Positions 16,903 to 26,219 of a stretch of 39,869 nt of DNA are shown one piece after another (positions within the stretch are counted from its first letter, which is position 1; the number at the start of each line of letters is the position of its first letter). Source of the stretch: Campylobacteraceae bacterium (GTDB lineage Bacteria; Campylobacterota; Campylobacteria; Campylobacterales; Campylobacteraceae); assembly GCA_031268335.1 (NCBI GenBank), contig JAIRXG010000001.1, positions 1-39,869 of the forward strand. Reading direction: 5' to 3'. The notes under the pieces are model-generated. The model was not told the origin of the DNA and did not search any database. It saw nothing but the letters and a program-made list of their open reading frames with translations. Position numbers and translations under genes: made by a program.

Positions 16903-18636
16903 TTGGAATACTTAGTAGATTTTTTAGAGAGCGAAGATATAAAAAAAAGCAAAATCTTTTTGCATTTAAAATGCAGTGAAGATGAGGCGAGGATACTTCA
17001 AGCGTTAGTGCGCCATTATATCGAAGGCGAAGTTGATATCGTAGCCAGCGATATACTAAGCGAGATTTTCGGCAGAAAGGAATATGCTCAACTTCAAAAA
17101 GTCTCGCTTTTGAAAAATATAATAGATCTTGGTTGGGCGCTACAAAGCAATTTTACACAGTTAAAATTAAATGATTTTTCCAATCTTGAACTTTACAATG
17201 GCATGATAACCCCAAGCCCCACATTTTTAAAGCTTTTGGAAGATGGAAATTTAGAGATGATACTGCCCGACATTACGCCTTATAGCGACCATTTGGAGTA
17301 TATAAAAGACCAATTTTTCAGGATAGAGTTATATCAAAAGATAAGTTCTACAAAACAAAATACCACTCAAAATGCTATTGGCGCCAACAGACTTCAAACA
17401 AAGCTTCAGCTTTTGGAAGCGCGTATAAGCGAACGTCTTAAAGTTACAAAAAATGAAGTTGTGATAGAGAGTCTTTTTAAAGAACATTTTTTAGATATAA
17501 AAGAGCAGATTATTTTTTTGGCGCTTTTAAAAGAGGAGTATTCCGGCGAATTTGAGAGTTTAAGAGAGATGAATACTCTAATAGGGCTTGTTAGTTTTGA
17601 CGAGTATGAACGTATAAAAAATCGCGCGATTTTAGAGGACGGTTCAAAACTCATAGAGAGTGGAATCATCGATTATGACGAGATGTTTACCGCTTTTGGA
17701 GGAGTGAGCCGCAGTTTTTATATCAACGAAGATATTTTACAAAAGATTATGCACCCTGATAAAGAGAAAAAAAGCAAAAAAATAAAACTCGATATGTTGA
17801 TAGCAGAACAAGATATCTTTGAACTTATAGAACCAAAAACAAATTTGAACGACGTTATCATAACTCCAAAAATACGAGATGCGTTAGAAGGTATTTTAAA
17901 GCAGTTAGATAAAGTTGTGATATCGCGCCTTAAAGAGTGGGGTATAAAAGATAAGAAAAAAGGGGTTGATGCTAAGATTATTCTTTACGGACCGCCTGGA
18001 ACCGGTAAGACAATGACTGCTCTTTCGTTGGCAAAATCTCTTAAAAAACAGGTTTTAAATTTTGACTGCTCAAAGATTTTGTCCAAATATGTAGGTGAAA
18101 GCGAAAAAAATGTGCGAAAAATTTTTGACACTTATAAAGAGCTTTGCCACAAGACAAAAACCGAACCTCTTTTGTTACTCAACGAAGCCGACCAATTTTT
18201 AAGTTCCAGGTCAAGCGAAAGCGCAGCGAGCGCCGATAAGATGCACAATCAAATGCAAAATATTTTTTTGGAGCAGATAGAACGATTTGACGGGCTTTTG
18301 GTCGCGACTACAAATATGCTTGAAAATATCGATCCTGCATTTTCAAGGAGATTTGACTACAAAATAGAGTTTGAAAAACCAAATCTAAAACAGCGGATAA
18401 AGCTTTGGCAGCAAGCTTTGCCCGAAAGCGCTTTATATGAAGAGGATTTTGATATAAAAAATTTGGCAAGTTATTCTTTGACGGGAGGTCAAATACGAAT
18501 AGTTTTGAAAAATACCGCTTTGAAAGTCGCCTTGAAAAAAGAGCCTATTTTTACATTGGAGGATTTTAGAGAGGCTATAGAAAGAGAGATTAAAGGAGCG
18601 TTTGGAGAGGGTAGTACGGTAGGATTTTTGAAGTAG
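16903..18636 (+). CDS. AAA+ family ATPase
   Basis: A 577-residue protein. Start TTG 16903 has AAAGGAAAA in front; no earlier start is available. Residues 1-300 are an all-helical N-terminal region without recognised motif. The AAA+ module is at about 315-560: Walker A GPPGTGKT 363-370, Walker B LLLLNEAD 423-430, sensor 1 ATTNM about 469-472, arginine-finger region SRRFD 481-485, sensor 2 SLTGGQIR. The Walker B aspartate is Asn427, while Glu428 (the catalytic base) is kept. Architecture is of the FtsH/Cdc48-type classic clade but without protease or second ATPase domain. C. jejuni has a similar AAA protein of unknown role. Single gene between stem-loops. Confidence 0.8.
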   Translation: MEYLVDFLESEDIKKSKIFLHLKCSEDEARILQALVRHYIEGEVDIVASDILSEIFGRKEYAQLQKVSLLKNIIDLGWALQSNFTQLKLNDFSNLELYNGMITPSPTFLKLLEDGNLEMILPDITPYSDHLEYIKDQFFRIELYQKISSTKQNTTQNAIGANRLQTKLQLLEARISERLKVTKNEVVIESLFKEHFLDIKEQIIFLALLKEEYSGEFESLREMNTLIGLVSFDEYERIKNRAILEDGSKLIESGIIDYDEMFTAFGGVSRSFYINEDILQKIMHPDKEKKSKKIKLDMLIAEQDIFELIEPKTNLNDVIITPKIRDALEGILKQLDKVVISRLKEWGIKDKKKGVDAKIILYGPPGTGKTMTALSLAKSLKKQVLNFDCSKILSKYVGESEKNVRKIFDTYKELCHKTKTEPLLLLNEADQFLSSRSSESAASADKMHNQMQNIFLEQIERFDGLLVATTNMLENIDPAFSRRFDYKIEFEKPNLKQRIKLWQQALPESALYEEDFDIKNLASYSLTGGQIRIVLKNTALKVALKKEPIFTLEDFREAIEREIKGAFGEGSTVGFLK

Positions 18637-18958
18637 CAACGGCAGTTTTTGCAAATTTAGCAATAGATAAACGCCTTACATGTAAGATATTGTTGTTTTG
18701 TCAAATAAAAAGCGGTGCAAAACTTTCAAAATGAAATCCTTTACATGTATCTACTTTTATCCGAACGCAATATGCCAAAATATATTTTTTTAAAGCGATA
18801 AAATTTTATACATGTAAGTTATAAGTCCAAAAAATATAATTTTGTTGATTGCAAATATCTTAGTTTGAAGTTCTTATATGCACAACATGAAAACCAATTT
18901 TTAGGTGTTAGCGCGAATAAAAACAGCAGTTTGGCTTTTGGTGTACAATAAATTGGTT
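18637..18958. repeat. non-coding stretch with three evenly spaced TACATGTA palindromes
   Basis: No gene. TACATGTA lies at 18677, 18742 and 18809, spaced 65 and 67 bp, about six helical turns each. The first is part of a 12-bp perfect dyad CTTACATGTAAG (18675-18686). The rest is AT-rich. Confidence 0.5.
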
Positions 18959-18976
18959 TATGCTATCATTAGCATA
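18959..18976 (+). promoter_or_regulatory. inverted repeat overlapping -10 and start codon
   Basis: TATGCTA (18959-18965) and TAGCATA (18970-18976) are perfect inverted arms around TCAT. A TGCTATCAT -10-like sequence sits within it and the ATG of the next gene begins at its last base. A protein bound here could block both transcription and start-site access; the mRNA would be leaderless. Confidence 0.4.
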
Positions 18977-19377
18977 TGAATTTTCAGTTTATTTTATCTG
19001 TTTTTATAATGTGCGAAGTGTTTGAGCTGTTTTATGTTCAAAAAGGGGAAACTATAAGTTACTATATCGCAAATCTGCTGCTTTTATACAAGCGCGGTAT
19101 TTTGCGGTTTTTATGTTCGCATCCGTCTTTTTATATATCAATTTTTGCCGCGATATATCTTAGCGCATACAATGCTTTAGCAGTGACATTAATTATATTC
19201 AAAGCCTTGGATATAGTTATGAAGTTAGTATTGTTGCAAAAGATAGAAAACAATGAACCCTTAGGAGCATTTGCTTACATGATTGAGCGCGATATGGATA
19301 TTTCTTTTTTTATGAAAATGGGCGTAAGTCTGTTTTATGCGGCTCTTTTTTACGCAGCTTTTAACTTTTATGCTTGA
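18976..19377 (+). CDS. small hypothetical inner-membrane protein
   Basis: 133 residues, with hydrophobic segments at about 3-18, 48-72 and 110-131 and a basic, Tyr-rich loop (LLLYKRGILRFLCSHPSFY). ATG 18976 has no ribosome binding site and lies about 7 nt from a -10-like element, so the mRNA may be leaderless. IERDMDISFFMKMGVS is the only distinctive polar stretch. No family recognised. It stands alone between the AAA+ ATPase and rho. Confidence 0.55.
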   Translation: MNFQFILSVFIMCEVFELFYVQKGETISYYIANLLLLYKRGILRFLCSHPSFYISIFAAIYLSAYNALAVTLIIFKALDIVMKLVLLQKIENNEPLGAFAYMIERDMDISFFMKMGVSLFYAALFYAAFNFYA

Positions 19378-19494
19378 CAATTTGTATCATATTGTATAAA
19401 ATGATGTTTTTGATTTATTTTCAAATTTAACTACATATTGTTTGCTTAGACGAGCTCTCGCAATAATTATCATACTCTCATAAAAGAAGGACTT

Positions 19495-20835
19495 ATGGAC
19501 GAAAACCAAAATTTAATTTCGCATCAGAATAACAGTAAATATAACGGCAATGGAAAAAGCCGCACCCATATTCCCGTAGATGGTTACAAGATAGAAGATT
19601 TGAGGGTTTTGCCTTTGAATAAGTTACTTGATATTGCTTTGAGCATAGAAGTAGAAAATCCAAATGAGCTAAAACGTCAAGATTTAATGTTTGAGATATT
19701 GAAGTCGCAAACAAGCAAAGGCGGATTTATTCTCTTGACAGGTATTTTAGAGATTTCAAATGAAGGTTATGGTTTTTTAAGAGCGACGGATTCGAATTTG
19801 ACCGATAGTGCAAATGACGCTTATGTGAGCAGTACGCAGATTAGAAAATTTGCTCTAAGAACAGGCGATATAGTAACAGGGCAAGTGCGTCCTCCAAAAG
19901 ACCAAGAGAGATATTACGCGCTTTTAAAGATTGAGGCTATCAATTACCTACCCATGCAAGACTCAAAAAGCCGTCCGCTTTTTGACAATTTAACACCGCT
20001 TTTCCCAACACAAAAAATAAAACTTGAATATGATCCTATAAAATTAACAGGTCGCGTACTTGATCTATTCACGCCTATCGGCAAAGGACAAAGAGGACTT
20101 ATCGTAGCGCCTCCTAGAAGCGGCAAAACGGAACTCATGAAAGAGCTTGCTCACGGTATTGCTCAAAATCATCCGGAATCAGAATTGATAGTTCTTTTAG
20201 TAGATGAAAGACCCGAAGAGGTTACCGACATGCAGCGCTGTGTGAAGGGAGAAGTTTTTAGCTCCACTTTTGATTTGCCTGCGTCAAATCATGTGCGTGT
20301 AGCTGAACTTGTCATCGAAAAGGCAAAACGAAGCGTTGAGATGGGAAGAGATGTAATTATTTTATTAGACTCCATTACGCGTTTGGCTCGTGCGTATAAT
20401 ACCGTAACTCCTTCAAGCGGAAAAGTATTAAGCGGCGGCGTGGATGCAAACGCTTTGCATAAACCGAAAAGATTTTTCGGCGCGGCAAGAAATATAGAAA
20501 ACGGCGGAAGCCTTACCATCATAGCAACCGCTTTGATTGATACCGGAAGCCGTATGGATGAGGTTATTTTCGAAGAGTTTAAAGGTACGGGTAACAGTGA
20601 GATAGTACTTGATAGAAATATCTCGGATAGAAGAATATACCCTGCTATAAATATTATAAAATCCGGTACAAGAAAAGAAGAGCTTTTGGTAAATGCCGAC
20701 GTGTTACAAAAAGTTTGGGCTATACGAGGCGCGATAAGCCAGATGGAAGATATAGAGGCTTTAAAGTTTTTATATTCCAAAATGCTTAAAACAAAAAATA
20801 ATGACGAGCTTTTAGCCATAATGAATGAAGCTTGA
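19495..20835 (+). CDS. rho: transcription termination factor Rho
   Basis: A 446-residue RNA-dependent helicase that ends transcription. A short polar N-terminal extension (1-25, QN-rich) precedes the Rho N-terminal helical domain (31-75), the cold-shock RNA-binding domain (GYGFLR at 91-96) and the ATPase core: Walker [10 protein letters not shown] 205-213, [12 protein letters not shown] 235-246, Walker [17 protein letters not shown] 287-302, and the Q/R-loop regions [27 protein letters not shown]. Ribosome binding site AAGAAGGAC before ATG. Slightly longer than E. coli Rho because of the N-terminus. Confidence 0.98.
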   Translation: MDENQNLISHQNNSKYNGNGKSRTHIPVDGYKIEDLRVLPLNKLLDIALSIEVENPNELKRQDLMFEILKSQTSKGGFILLTGILEISNEGYGFLRATDSNLTDSANDAYVSSTQIRKFALRTGDIVTGQVRPPKDQERYYALLKIEAINYLPMQDSKSRPLFDNLTPLFPTQKIKLEYDPIKLTGRVLDLFTPIGKGQRGLIVAPPRSGKTELMKELAHGIAQNHPESELIVLLVDERPEEVTDMQRCVKGEVFSSTFDLPASNHVRVAELVIEKAKRSVEMGRDVIILLDSITRLARAYNTVTPSSGKVLSGGVDANALHKPKRFFGAARNIENGGSLTIIATALIDTGSRMDEVIFEEFKGTGNSEIVLDRNISDRRIYPAINIIKSGTRKEELLVNADVLQKVWAIRGAISQMEDIEALKFLYSKMLKTKNNDELLAIMNEA

Positions 20836-21000
20836 TATGACAAAATCACCAAGCTTTATAGCTTGCTTAAGCACAATAATAGTTTTTTTGAATTTGTGTA
20901 AGCGGTTAAACAGCGCTATATTTTTATGTATAAAAAATCTTTTAATCCATTTTGGCAAATTTCATAATTATTTAAAGCTTTTACATGTAAAGGCATTTGT

Positions 21001-21750
21001 ATGAGAGTGGGCGTTTTTGATAGCGGCGTAGGCGGACTTACGGTTACAAAAAGCTTGATTGAACATAGATTGTTTGACGAAATAATATATTTTGGCGATA
21101 CGGCGCGCGTTCCTTACGGCACAAAAGATTCGAAAACTATTATAAAATATTCGCTGGAAGCACTTGATTTTTTAAAAAGCTTTGACATAGATATGTTGAT
21201 AGTAGCATGTAACACGGCAAGCGCATATGCCCTTGAAGAACTTCGTAAAAATGCGTCTTTTGAGGTATTTGGCGTAATAGAACCGGGCGTTTTGGCGACT
21301 ATAAATGCTTTGAGCGCTAAAAACTCCTCCATTCTTATTTTAGGAACCAAAGCTACAATATCAAGCGGGCAATACCAAAAACTTTTATTACAAAAAGGGT
21401 ATGAAAACATCATCTCTTTGGCTCCTTCGCTGTTTGTGCCTATTGTCGAAGAAGGGCTTTTTGACGGAGATGTGTTAAAAAGCGCAATCAAACATTATTT
21501 TAAGGATATCAAACAAAATCCTGACGCCATAATATTAGGATGCACGCATTTTCCACTTATCGCTAAAGCTATTGGGGAGTATTTTCCAAATAGTATTCTT
21601 GTACATTCGGGTGATGCTATAGTTGAATATTTACGAACAAAACATCGTTTGTGTTCAAAAACAGATACCACAACACTAAAACTACTTGCCTCGGATAACT
21701 TGGAAGGGGTTAAAAAAACCGCTAAAACTTGGTTATGCGGATTGATATAA
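21001..21750 (+). CDS. murI: glutamate racemase
   Basis: A 249-residue cofactor-independent racemase giving D-glutamate for peptidoglycan. Asp7-Ser8 in GVFDSGVGGLTV, catalytic Cys70 in VACNTASA and Cys181 in LGCTHFPL with His183 are all present. The gap from rho (165 bp) holds a weak CAAGC...GCTTG stem and a TACATGTA at 20982, extended to the 12-bp dyad TTTACATGTAAA, whose end overlaps the presumed AAAGG ribosome binding site of murI. Confidence 0.96.
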   Translation: MRVGVFDSGVGGLTVTKSLIEHRLFDEIIYFGDTARVPYGTKDSKTIIKYSLEALDFLKSFDIDMLIVACNTASAYALEELRKNASFEVFGVIEPGVLATINALSAKNSSILILGTKATISSGQYQKLLLQKGYENIISLAPSLFVPIVEEGLFDGDVLKSAIKHYFKDIKQNPDAIILGCTHFPLIAKAIGEYFPNSILVHSGDAIVEYLRTKHRLCSKTDTTTLKLLASDNLEGVKKTAKTWLCGLI

Positions 21751-22072
21751 AATTTGCACCATTCCTTATTTGTATCAATTTGCAATATTGGAAAGTTTTT
21801 TTAAAATAATCTCTTAAGTTTGTATTTTAAGATTATATTATTATAAAGGTATATATCTTTAAATTTTAATAAATTAATTATAAATTCTTGTAATATAATA
21901 TTTTTAAATCATAGCGCAAAGCGCCTTTATTACGCGAAAGTTTTTACTTTCTAATTAAAAATTAAATCTGATAACTTCATTTCAAAATAGTGTAAAAATT
22001 TTTATTTACGTTGATATTTTTTTCAAATTTTTTTGCTATAGTTAGAATTAAAATTTCATTTAAAGGGAGATA
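21751..22072 (+). promoter_or_regulatory. 322-bp AT-rich gap with promoter for the transporter gene
   Basis: No gene seen. TGCTATAGT has a -10 TATAGT at 22037-22042, with T-rich tracts upstream as usual for Campylobacterota promoters, and an AAAGGGAG ribosome binding site just before ATG 22073. Confidence 0.45.
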
Positions 22073-23524
22073 ATGAAAAAATACATTAAGCTTTTAATGC
22101 CGCTTGTTTTTGGAATTGCAATTTTTATAATTCCAACTCCTGAGGGCGTTAGTTTAAATACTTGGATCTATTTTAGCATCTTTATAGGAGTGATTGTCGG
22201 TTTGATTTTAGAGCCTATTCCGGCTGCTTTAATCGGTTTTATAGGCATTACTTTGGCTGTGCTTTTCAGAGTAGGACCAGTTGGTTCGGGAGATAAGAGC
22301 GCTAGTGCTTCTGACGCTATAAATTGGGCATTGACGGGTTTTGCTAATTCAACTGTTTGGTTGATTTTTGCCGCATTCATGATAGGCATAGGATATCAAA
22401 ATTCAGGGCTTGGCAAACGTATTGCTCTTAATTTGGTCAAAAAGCTTGGCAAATCGACGCTTGGTCTTGGATACGCAATATCCATAACAGACGGCATATT
22501 AGCGCCGTTTATACCAAGCAATGCTGCAAGAAGCGGCGGAACGCTATATCCTATTATTATGTCTATTCCGCCTATGTTTGGAAGCTATCCTGAAAAAGAT
22601 GCAAAAAAAATCGGCTCTTACCTTGCATGGTGCGCTTTAGCGGCTACATGCGTATCGAGCTCAATCTTTTTAACAGGACAAGCGCCAAATCCGCTTGCAT
22701 TGGAAGTTGCGGCAAAATCCGGCGTAGCGGTAGTGGATTGGAGCGGATGGCTTATAGCTTTTTTGCCTGTTAGCATTATACTTTTCATAGCGACTCCTCT
22801 TTTGGCATATTTTGTGTATCCGCCTGAAATCAAAGGCTCTACTCAAGTAGTAAAATGGGCTGCTGAAGAGGCTGAGAAACTTGGCAAAATATCTTTAAAA
22901 GAGATATTTATGGTATCCATATCAATTTGCGCATTGATTTTGTGGATAGGAAGCGGATTTTTTGGCGTAAATGCGACAACTACAGCTGTAATGGTAATAA
23001 TAGCGATGATTGCATGCAAGATAATATCTTGGAATGATTTTTTAGGTAATAAACCTGCTTGGAATGTTTTGGTATGGTTCGGTACACTTGTAACTATGGC
23101 AGCAGGTCTTAAAAATGTTGGATTTTTGGATTGGGTCGCACAAATCGCAGGCGGATATCTTACTGATTTTTCACCTATGAGTGCAATGATAGGACTCGTG
23201 TTACTTTTCTATTTTATCCACTACTTTTTTGCTTCCGGAACAGCACATGTAACCGCACTTTTGGGTATGTTTATTGTGATGGCTTCGTCAATTCCCGGTG
23301 TTGATGTACAGCTCGCAACTCTGCTTATGATACTCCCTATGGGTATTATGGGTGTTTTAACTCCGTACGGTACTGGGCACAGTCCTGTTTGGTTTGCAAG
23401 CGGCTATATCAAGACAGTAGATTTTTGGCGTCTTGGCTTTATCTTCGGCATATTTTATATACTTGTATATCTGCTTGTAGGAGTGCCTTGGATTATGAAT
23501 TTTGCTCGCGATTGGATATTTTAA
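22073..23524 (+). CDS. DASS-family (SLC13/CitT-type) di/tricarboxylate transporter
   Basis: A 483-residue inner-membrane protein with about 12-13 hydrophobic segments. The first substrate hairpin motif reads FIPSNAARSGGTLYPI (about 142-157) and the second FFASGTAHVTALLGMF (about 385-400), with LTGQAPNPLA and LTPYGTGHSPVWFASGYI, the pattern of the CitT/TtdT/YbhI subgroup, which exchange citrate, tartrate or C4-dicarboxylates for succinate. SNA in place of SNT in the first hairpin fits that subgroup. Single gene with its own promoter and stem-loop; substrate not determinable here. Confidence 0.87.
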   Translation: MKKYIKLLMPLVFGIAIFIIPTPEGVSLNTWIYFSIFIGVIVGLILEPIPAALIGFIGITLAVLFRVGPVGSGDKSASASDAINWALTGFANSTVWLIFAAFMIGIGYQNSGLGKRIALNLVKKLGKSTLGLGYAISITDGILAPFIPSNAARSGGTLYPIIMSIPPMFGSYPEKDAKKIGSYLAWCALAATCVSSSIFLTGQAPNPLALEVAAKSGVAVVDWSGWLIAFLPVSIILFIATPLLAYFVYPPEIKGSTQVVKWAAEEAEKLGKISLKEIFMVSISICALILWIGSGFFGVNATTTAVMVIIAMIACKIISWNDFLGNKPAWNVLVWFGTLVTMAAGLKNVGFLDWVAQIAGGYLTDFSPMSAMIGLVLLFYFIHYFFASGTAHVTALLGMFIVMASSIPGVDVQLATLLMILPMGIMGVLTPYGTGHSPVWFASGYIKTVDFWRLGFIFGIFYILVYLLVGVPWIMNFARDWIF

Positions 23525-23534
23525 ATCGTATTTA

Positions 23535-23560
23535 CCAAAAGGGTTTTAAAACCCTTTTGG
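23535..23560 (+). terminator. perfect 26-bp palindrome after the transporter
   Basis: CCAAAAGGGTTTT followed immediately by its exact complement. A stable hairpin 10 bp after the stop codon; no T-run follows on the plus strand, so it may be a processing or bidirectional stem rather than a classic intrinsic terminator. Confidence 0.55.
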
Positions 23561-24334
23561 GTTCACAAACAACCCTCAAACCGCTTATATGTATGCCCTC
23601 CAAATAAAATATTGCTTTCACAACTGTTTTTATGTAAAGTTCAACATGAAAAAACAAACTTCAAAATTAACTAAATTCTTACATATACAGTCGCACAAGT
23701 CATTTTTTCAAATACAAACAGACTAAAAATCACAACGATATAAGACAAAAACATTAAGCGATTTTGTTTTTATCTTCTAAAAATTCAAATATCCTTTGTT
23801 GCAAAAGCCGTTCATTTTCGCTGATATTTGTCTTCAAAAATCTGCTCAAAAACGCATGCATGAATTTGTAACTAAAAAATTTGAAAAAAGTTACAAAAAA
23901 TAATCGAAAGACCAATATCTCAATTATTAAAACAGAACCCTATAAATAAGTGTGAAAGCATTATTGTCTTGAAATTTTAGGTATTTTTGAGTCATTGATA
24001 GATGTGGAAGATATTTTTTGAGTTACACAATTTATACTTTTTTGTAATTTTACGCCTCTCTTTTGTTTGCAAAGTAGTCTGCTGCAATTTTTTTGATGTT
24101 AAATTTTACTGGTTATTTCGCATTTTTGTAAGTAATATTTTGATTATCTATCTGTGAAAAATTTGAATTTATAAACTATGATATTTCAAAAGGCTCGATA
24201 TCCAAATCACTTTTTAAAACAATGAACATTTGCGGGTAAATTTTAAAACACCGGTGCTTTTCAATTTTTTTCATAAATTATGTTATATTGAAGATATATC
24301 CGTTTTTTTGCTTGATACTACATGTAGTTAAGTT
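23561..24334. other. long AT-rich gap without an intact gene
   Basis: About 770 bp. Apart from the small minus-strand frame at 23754-23915 (separate entry), I see no gene. A TACATGTA at 24319 is part of the 12-bp dyad ACTACATGTAGT (24317-24328), next to tRNA-Gln. Confidence 0.4.
23754..23915 (-). CDS. possible small protein or gene remnant
   Basis: A minus-strand frame of 53 codons from TTG (23915-23913) to TAA, or 35 codons from ATG at 23861. The N-terminal part is Phe/Leu-rich and hydrophobic; the C-terminal part is a convincing amphipathic stretch (NISENERLLQQRIFEFLEDK). No good ribosome binding site. Could be the 3' end of a lost gene. Not recognised. Confidence 0.25.
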   Translation of the reverse strand: MVFRLFFVTFFKFFSYKFMHAFLSRFLKTNISENERLLQQRIFEFLEDKNKIA

Positions 24335-24405
24335 TTGCCGAAATAGGACTCGAACCTATATAGCGAGATCCAGAGTCTCGCGTCCTACCGTTAGACGATT
24401 CGGCA
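24335..24405 (-). tRNA. tRNA-Gln(CTG), CCA not encoded
   Basis: Minus-strand cloverleaf: acceptor TGCCGAA with TTCGGCA, D-arm GTCTAACGGTAGGAC, anticodon stem CGAGA/TCTCG with loop CTCTGGA giving anticodon CTG, T-arm ATAGG/CCTAT. After the discriminator A the DNA reads AAC, not CCA, unlike the six other tRNAs in this window. CTG decodes CAG only, so a TTG isoacceptor must exist elsewhere. Confidence 0.85.
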
Positions 24406-24466
24406 ATAAAAATAAAATTTTGAGAAATATATTATAAAAAAATTCCTTAAAAATTAGATGCAAGCA

Positions 24467-24495
24467 CAAAAAAGCGGAGATTTTATCTCTCCGCT
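24467..24495 (-). terminator. intrinsic terminator of leuA
   Basis: On the minus strand AGCGGAGA and TCTCCGCT form an 8-bp perfect stem with a 7-nt loop, followed by TTTTTT, 4 bp after the leuA stop codon. Confidence 0.85.
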
Positions 24496-24499
24496 AATA

Positions 24500-26014
24500 T
24501 TATTTCATAGATATATAGCTATTAAGCGCGCCTATGTAAGCTTGAGCCGTAGCGTACATGGTATCTACATTAAGCCCGTGTCCTATGATCGGCTTATTGT
24601 CGTCAAAAGCTACTTTTACTATCACTTTGGCAAGCGCGTCTTTTCCTTGGCTAACAGCATCCACTTTATAATCTTTCAACTCTCCGTTTACGCCGCAAAC
24701 TCTATCTATGACTTTAAATACAGCATCCATAGTGCCGTTGCCGATAGCGGCATCTGTGATGAGTTTATCTTTATGCTTTATAGTAATTGCTGCGTTTGGC
24801 ACACCTCCCGGGTTGCAATCGCTTAATTGTAATGTAACAAGTTCAAACACTTGAGGTATTTTTGTAATCTCTTCGGCGACCAAAGCTCTTATATCGTCAT
24901 CGAAAATCTCTTTCTTCTGGTCAGCTAAAATCTTGAATTTTTCAAATGCTTCGTTTATATCCTCGTCTTTTAGCGTGTATCCTAATGTTTGCAATCTATC
25001 TTTAAAGGCGTGTCGTCCGGAGTGTTTACCCAACACTATATGATTTTTATCAAGTCCTATGTCGCCTGGTCTAATAATCTCATAAGTCTCTTTGTTTTTC
25101 AAAACGCCGTCTTGATGTATACCGCTTTCATGTGCAAACGCATTTTTACCTACTATCGCTTTATTTGGTTGCGGCTCAATACCGGTAATTAACGATACGA
25201 GTTTGCTTGTAGGATAAATCTCTTTGGTATTGATATTTGTACAAAGCGGAGCAAATACGTCTTGTCTTGTTCTTATAGCCATGACTATCTCTTCTAACGC
25301 CGCATTTCCCGCGCGTTCGCCAAGTCCGTTTATAGTGCATTCAACCTGTCTGGCGCCGTTTTCAATAGCCGCCAATGAATTAGCTACAGCCAATCCTAAA
25401 TCATTATGATTATGTACTGAAATTATAGCTCTGTCGTTTACAAAGTCGCTAAGTTCTTTTATACGCGCGCCTATCTCATTTGGAAGACGATATCCTACAG
25501 TGTCCGGAATATTTAAAGTAAGCGCTCCGGCTTTTATCACAGCGTCTAACACCTCTTTCAAAAAACTAATATCGCTTCTTCCGGCATCTTCGCAACTAAA
25601 CTCTACATCGTCAGTAAAAGTTTTGGCGTATTGTACGGCTTGCACTGCCTTCTTTATCACTTCGTCGGGCTTCATTTTTAACTTATATTCCATATGAATG
25701 GGGCTTGTGGCTAAAAATATATGTATTCTTCTGTGGTTTGCCAAAGCAATAGAATCAGCTGCCGCTTTTATATCTTTTTCAACACATCTTGCAAGTGAAC
25801 ATACGGCGCTTTTGTCTATTTGTTCGCTTATCCTTTTTATAGCGTCAAAATCGCCGGGACTTGCCGCTGCAAATCCGGCTTCTATTATATCAACGCCAAG
25901 TTTTTGCAACTGTAAGGCTATTTGTATCTTCTCTTCAGTGTTCATAGAAGCGCCCGGGCTTTGTTCGCCGTCTCTTAAAGTCGTATCGAAAATTTTAATT
26001 ATATTGTTACTCAT
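24500..26014 (-). CDS. leuA: 2-isopropylmalate synthase
   Basis: A 504-residue enzyme condensing acetyl-CoA and 2-oxoisovalerate, the first step of leucine synthesis. TIM-barrel domain with [16 protein letters not shown] (Asp10, Arg14), LNIPDTVGY, and the metal-binding HNHNDLG (His201, His203); flexible linker motif [19 protein letters not shown]-terminal LeuA regulatory domain (about 390-504) with [15 protein letters not shown], the leucine-feedback site. AAGGAT lies 6 nt before the ATG. leuB, leuC and leuD are not adjacent. A leader peptide with a run of leucine codons lies upstream, so attenuation by leucine supply is likely. Confidence 0.95.
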   Translation of the reverse strand: MSNNIIKIFDTTLRDGEQSPGASMNTEEKIQIALQLQKLGVDIIEAGFAAASPGDFDAIKRISEQIDKSAVCSLARCVEKDIKAAADSIALANHRRIHIFLATSPIHMEYKLKMKPDEVIKKAVQAVQYAKTFTDDVEFSCEDAGRSDISFLKEVLDAVIKAGALTLNIPDTVGYRLPNEIGARIKELSDFVNDRAIISVHNHNDLGLAVANSLAAIENGARQVECTINGLGERAGNAALEEIVMAIRTRQDVFAPLCTNINTKEIYPTSKLVSLITGIEPQPNKAIVGKNAFAHESGIHQDGVLKNKETYEIIRPGDIGLDKNHIVLGKHSGRHAFKDRLQTLGYTLKDEDINEAFEKFKILADQKKEIFDDDIRALVAEEITKIPQVFELVTLQLSDCNPGGVPNAAITIKHKDKLITDAAIGNGTMDAVFKVIDRVCGVNGELKDYKVDAVSQGKDALAKVIVKVAFDDNKPIIGHGLNVDTMYATAQAYIGALNSYISMK

Positions 26015-26042
26015 TTTTATATCCTTAAATCTACTAATGAAA

Positions 26043-26059
26043 GATGTTCAAAGAACACC
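26043..26059 (-). promoter_or_regulatory. attenuator-like stem between leader peptide and leuA
   Basis: On the minus strand GGTGTTC-TTT-GAACATC forms a 7-bp stem (one G-U) followed by TTTCATT, 27 nt after the leader stop and about 30 nt before leuA. It is a weak stem; it could act as the attenuator or as part of a larger alternative fold. Confidence 0.4.
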
Positions 26060-26085
26060 ATAAAAAGCTTAAAACTAAAACAAAA

Positions 26086-26190
26086 TTACAGGGAAAAAAA
26101 TATGGGTAAATGAAGCAGGAGCGCGTTTTTAATCTCAATTTTAGGTAAGATTTTGATGTATTTGGCAATGCCGGTGCTTACACCATTCAT
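26086..26190 (-). CDS. leuL: leucine leader peptide upstream of leuA
   Basis: A 34-codon frame on the leuA strand, opening with MNGVSTGIAK, with an excellent ribosome binding site AAAGGAG 6 nt before the ATG. Near its end come CTC CTG CTT (three leucines), then His and a fourth leucine TTA (residues 24-28, LLLHL), and it ends in Leu. The strong ribosome binding site, short length, leucine run and position 70 bp before leuA are those of a transcription-attenuation leader: ribosomes stalling at Leu codons under leucine shortage would favour leuA expression. The symbol follows function; inferred, not tested. Confidence 0.7.
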   Translation of the reverse strand: MNGVSTGIAKYIKILPKIEIKNALLLHLPIFFSL

Positions 26191-26219
26191 ACGAAACTCC
26201 TTTGTTTAAAAATTTAGAA

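Noticed and set aside
20289..20852. 187-residue minus-strand frame inside rho
   Set aside because: Opposite-strand shadow of a full-length conserved rho.
23389..23607. 72-residue frame at the end of the transporter gene
   Set aside because: Starts inside the transporter in another frame and crosses the terminator palindrome.
24317..24328. TACATGTA sites as CRISPR or transposon end repeats
   Set aside because: Copies are too short, irregularly spaced over 35 kb and lack spacers, target duplications or transposase.
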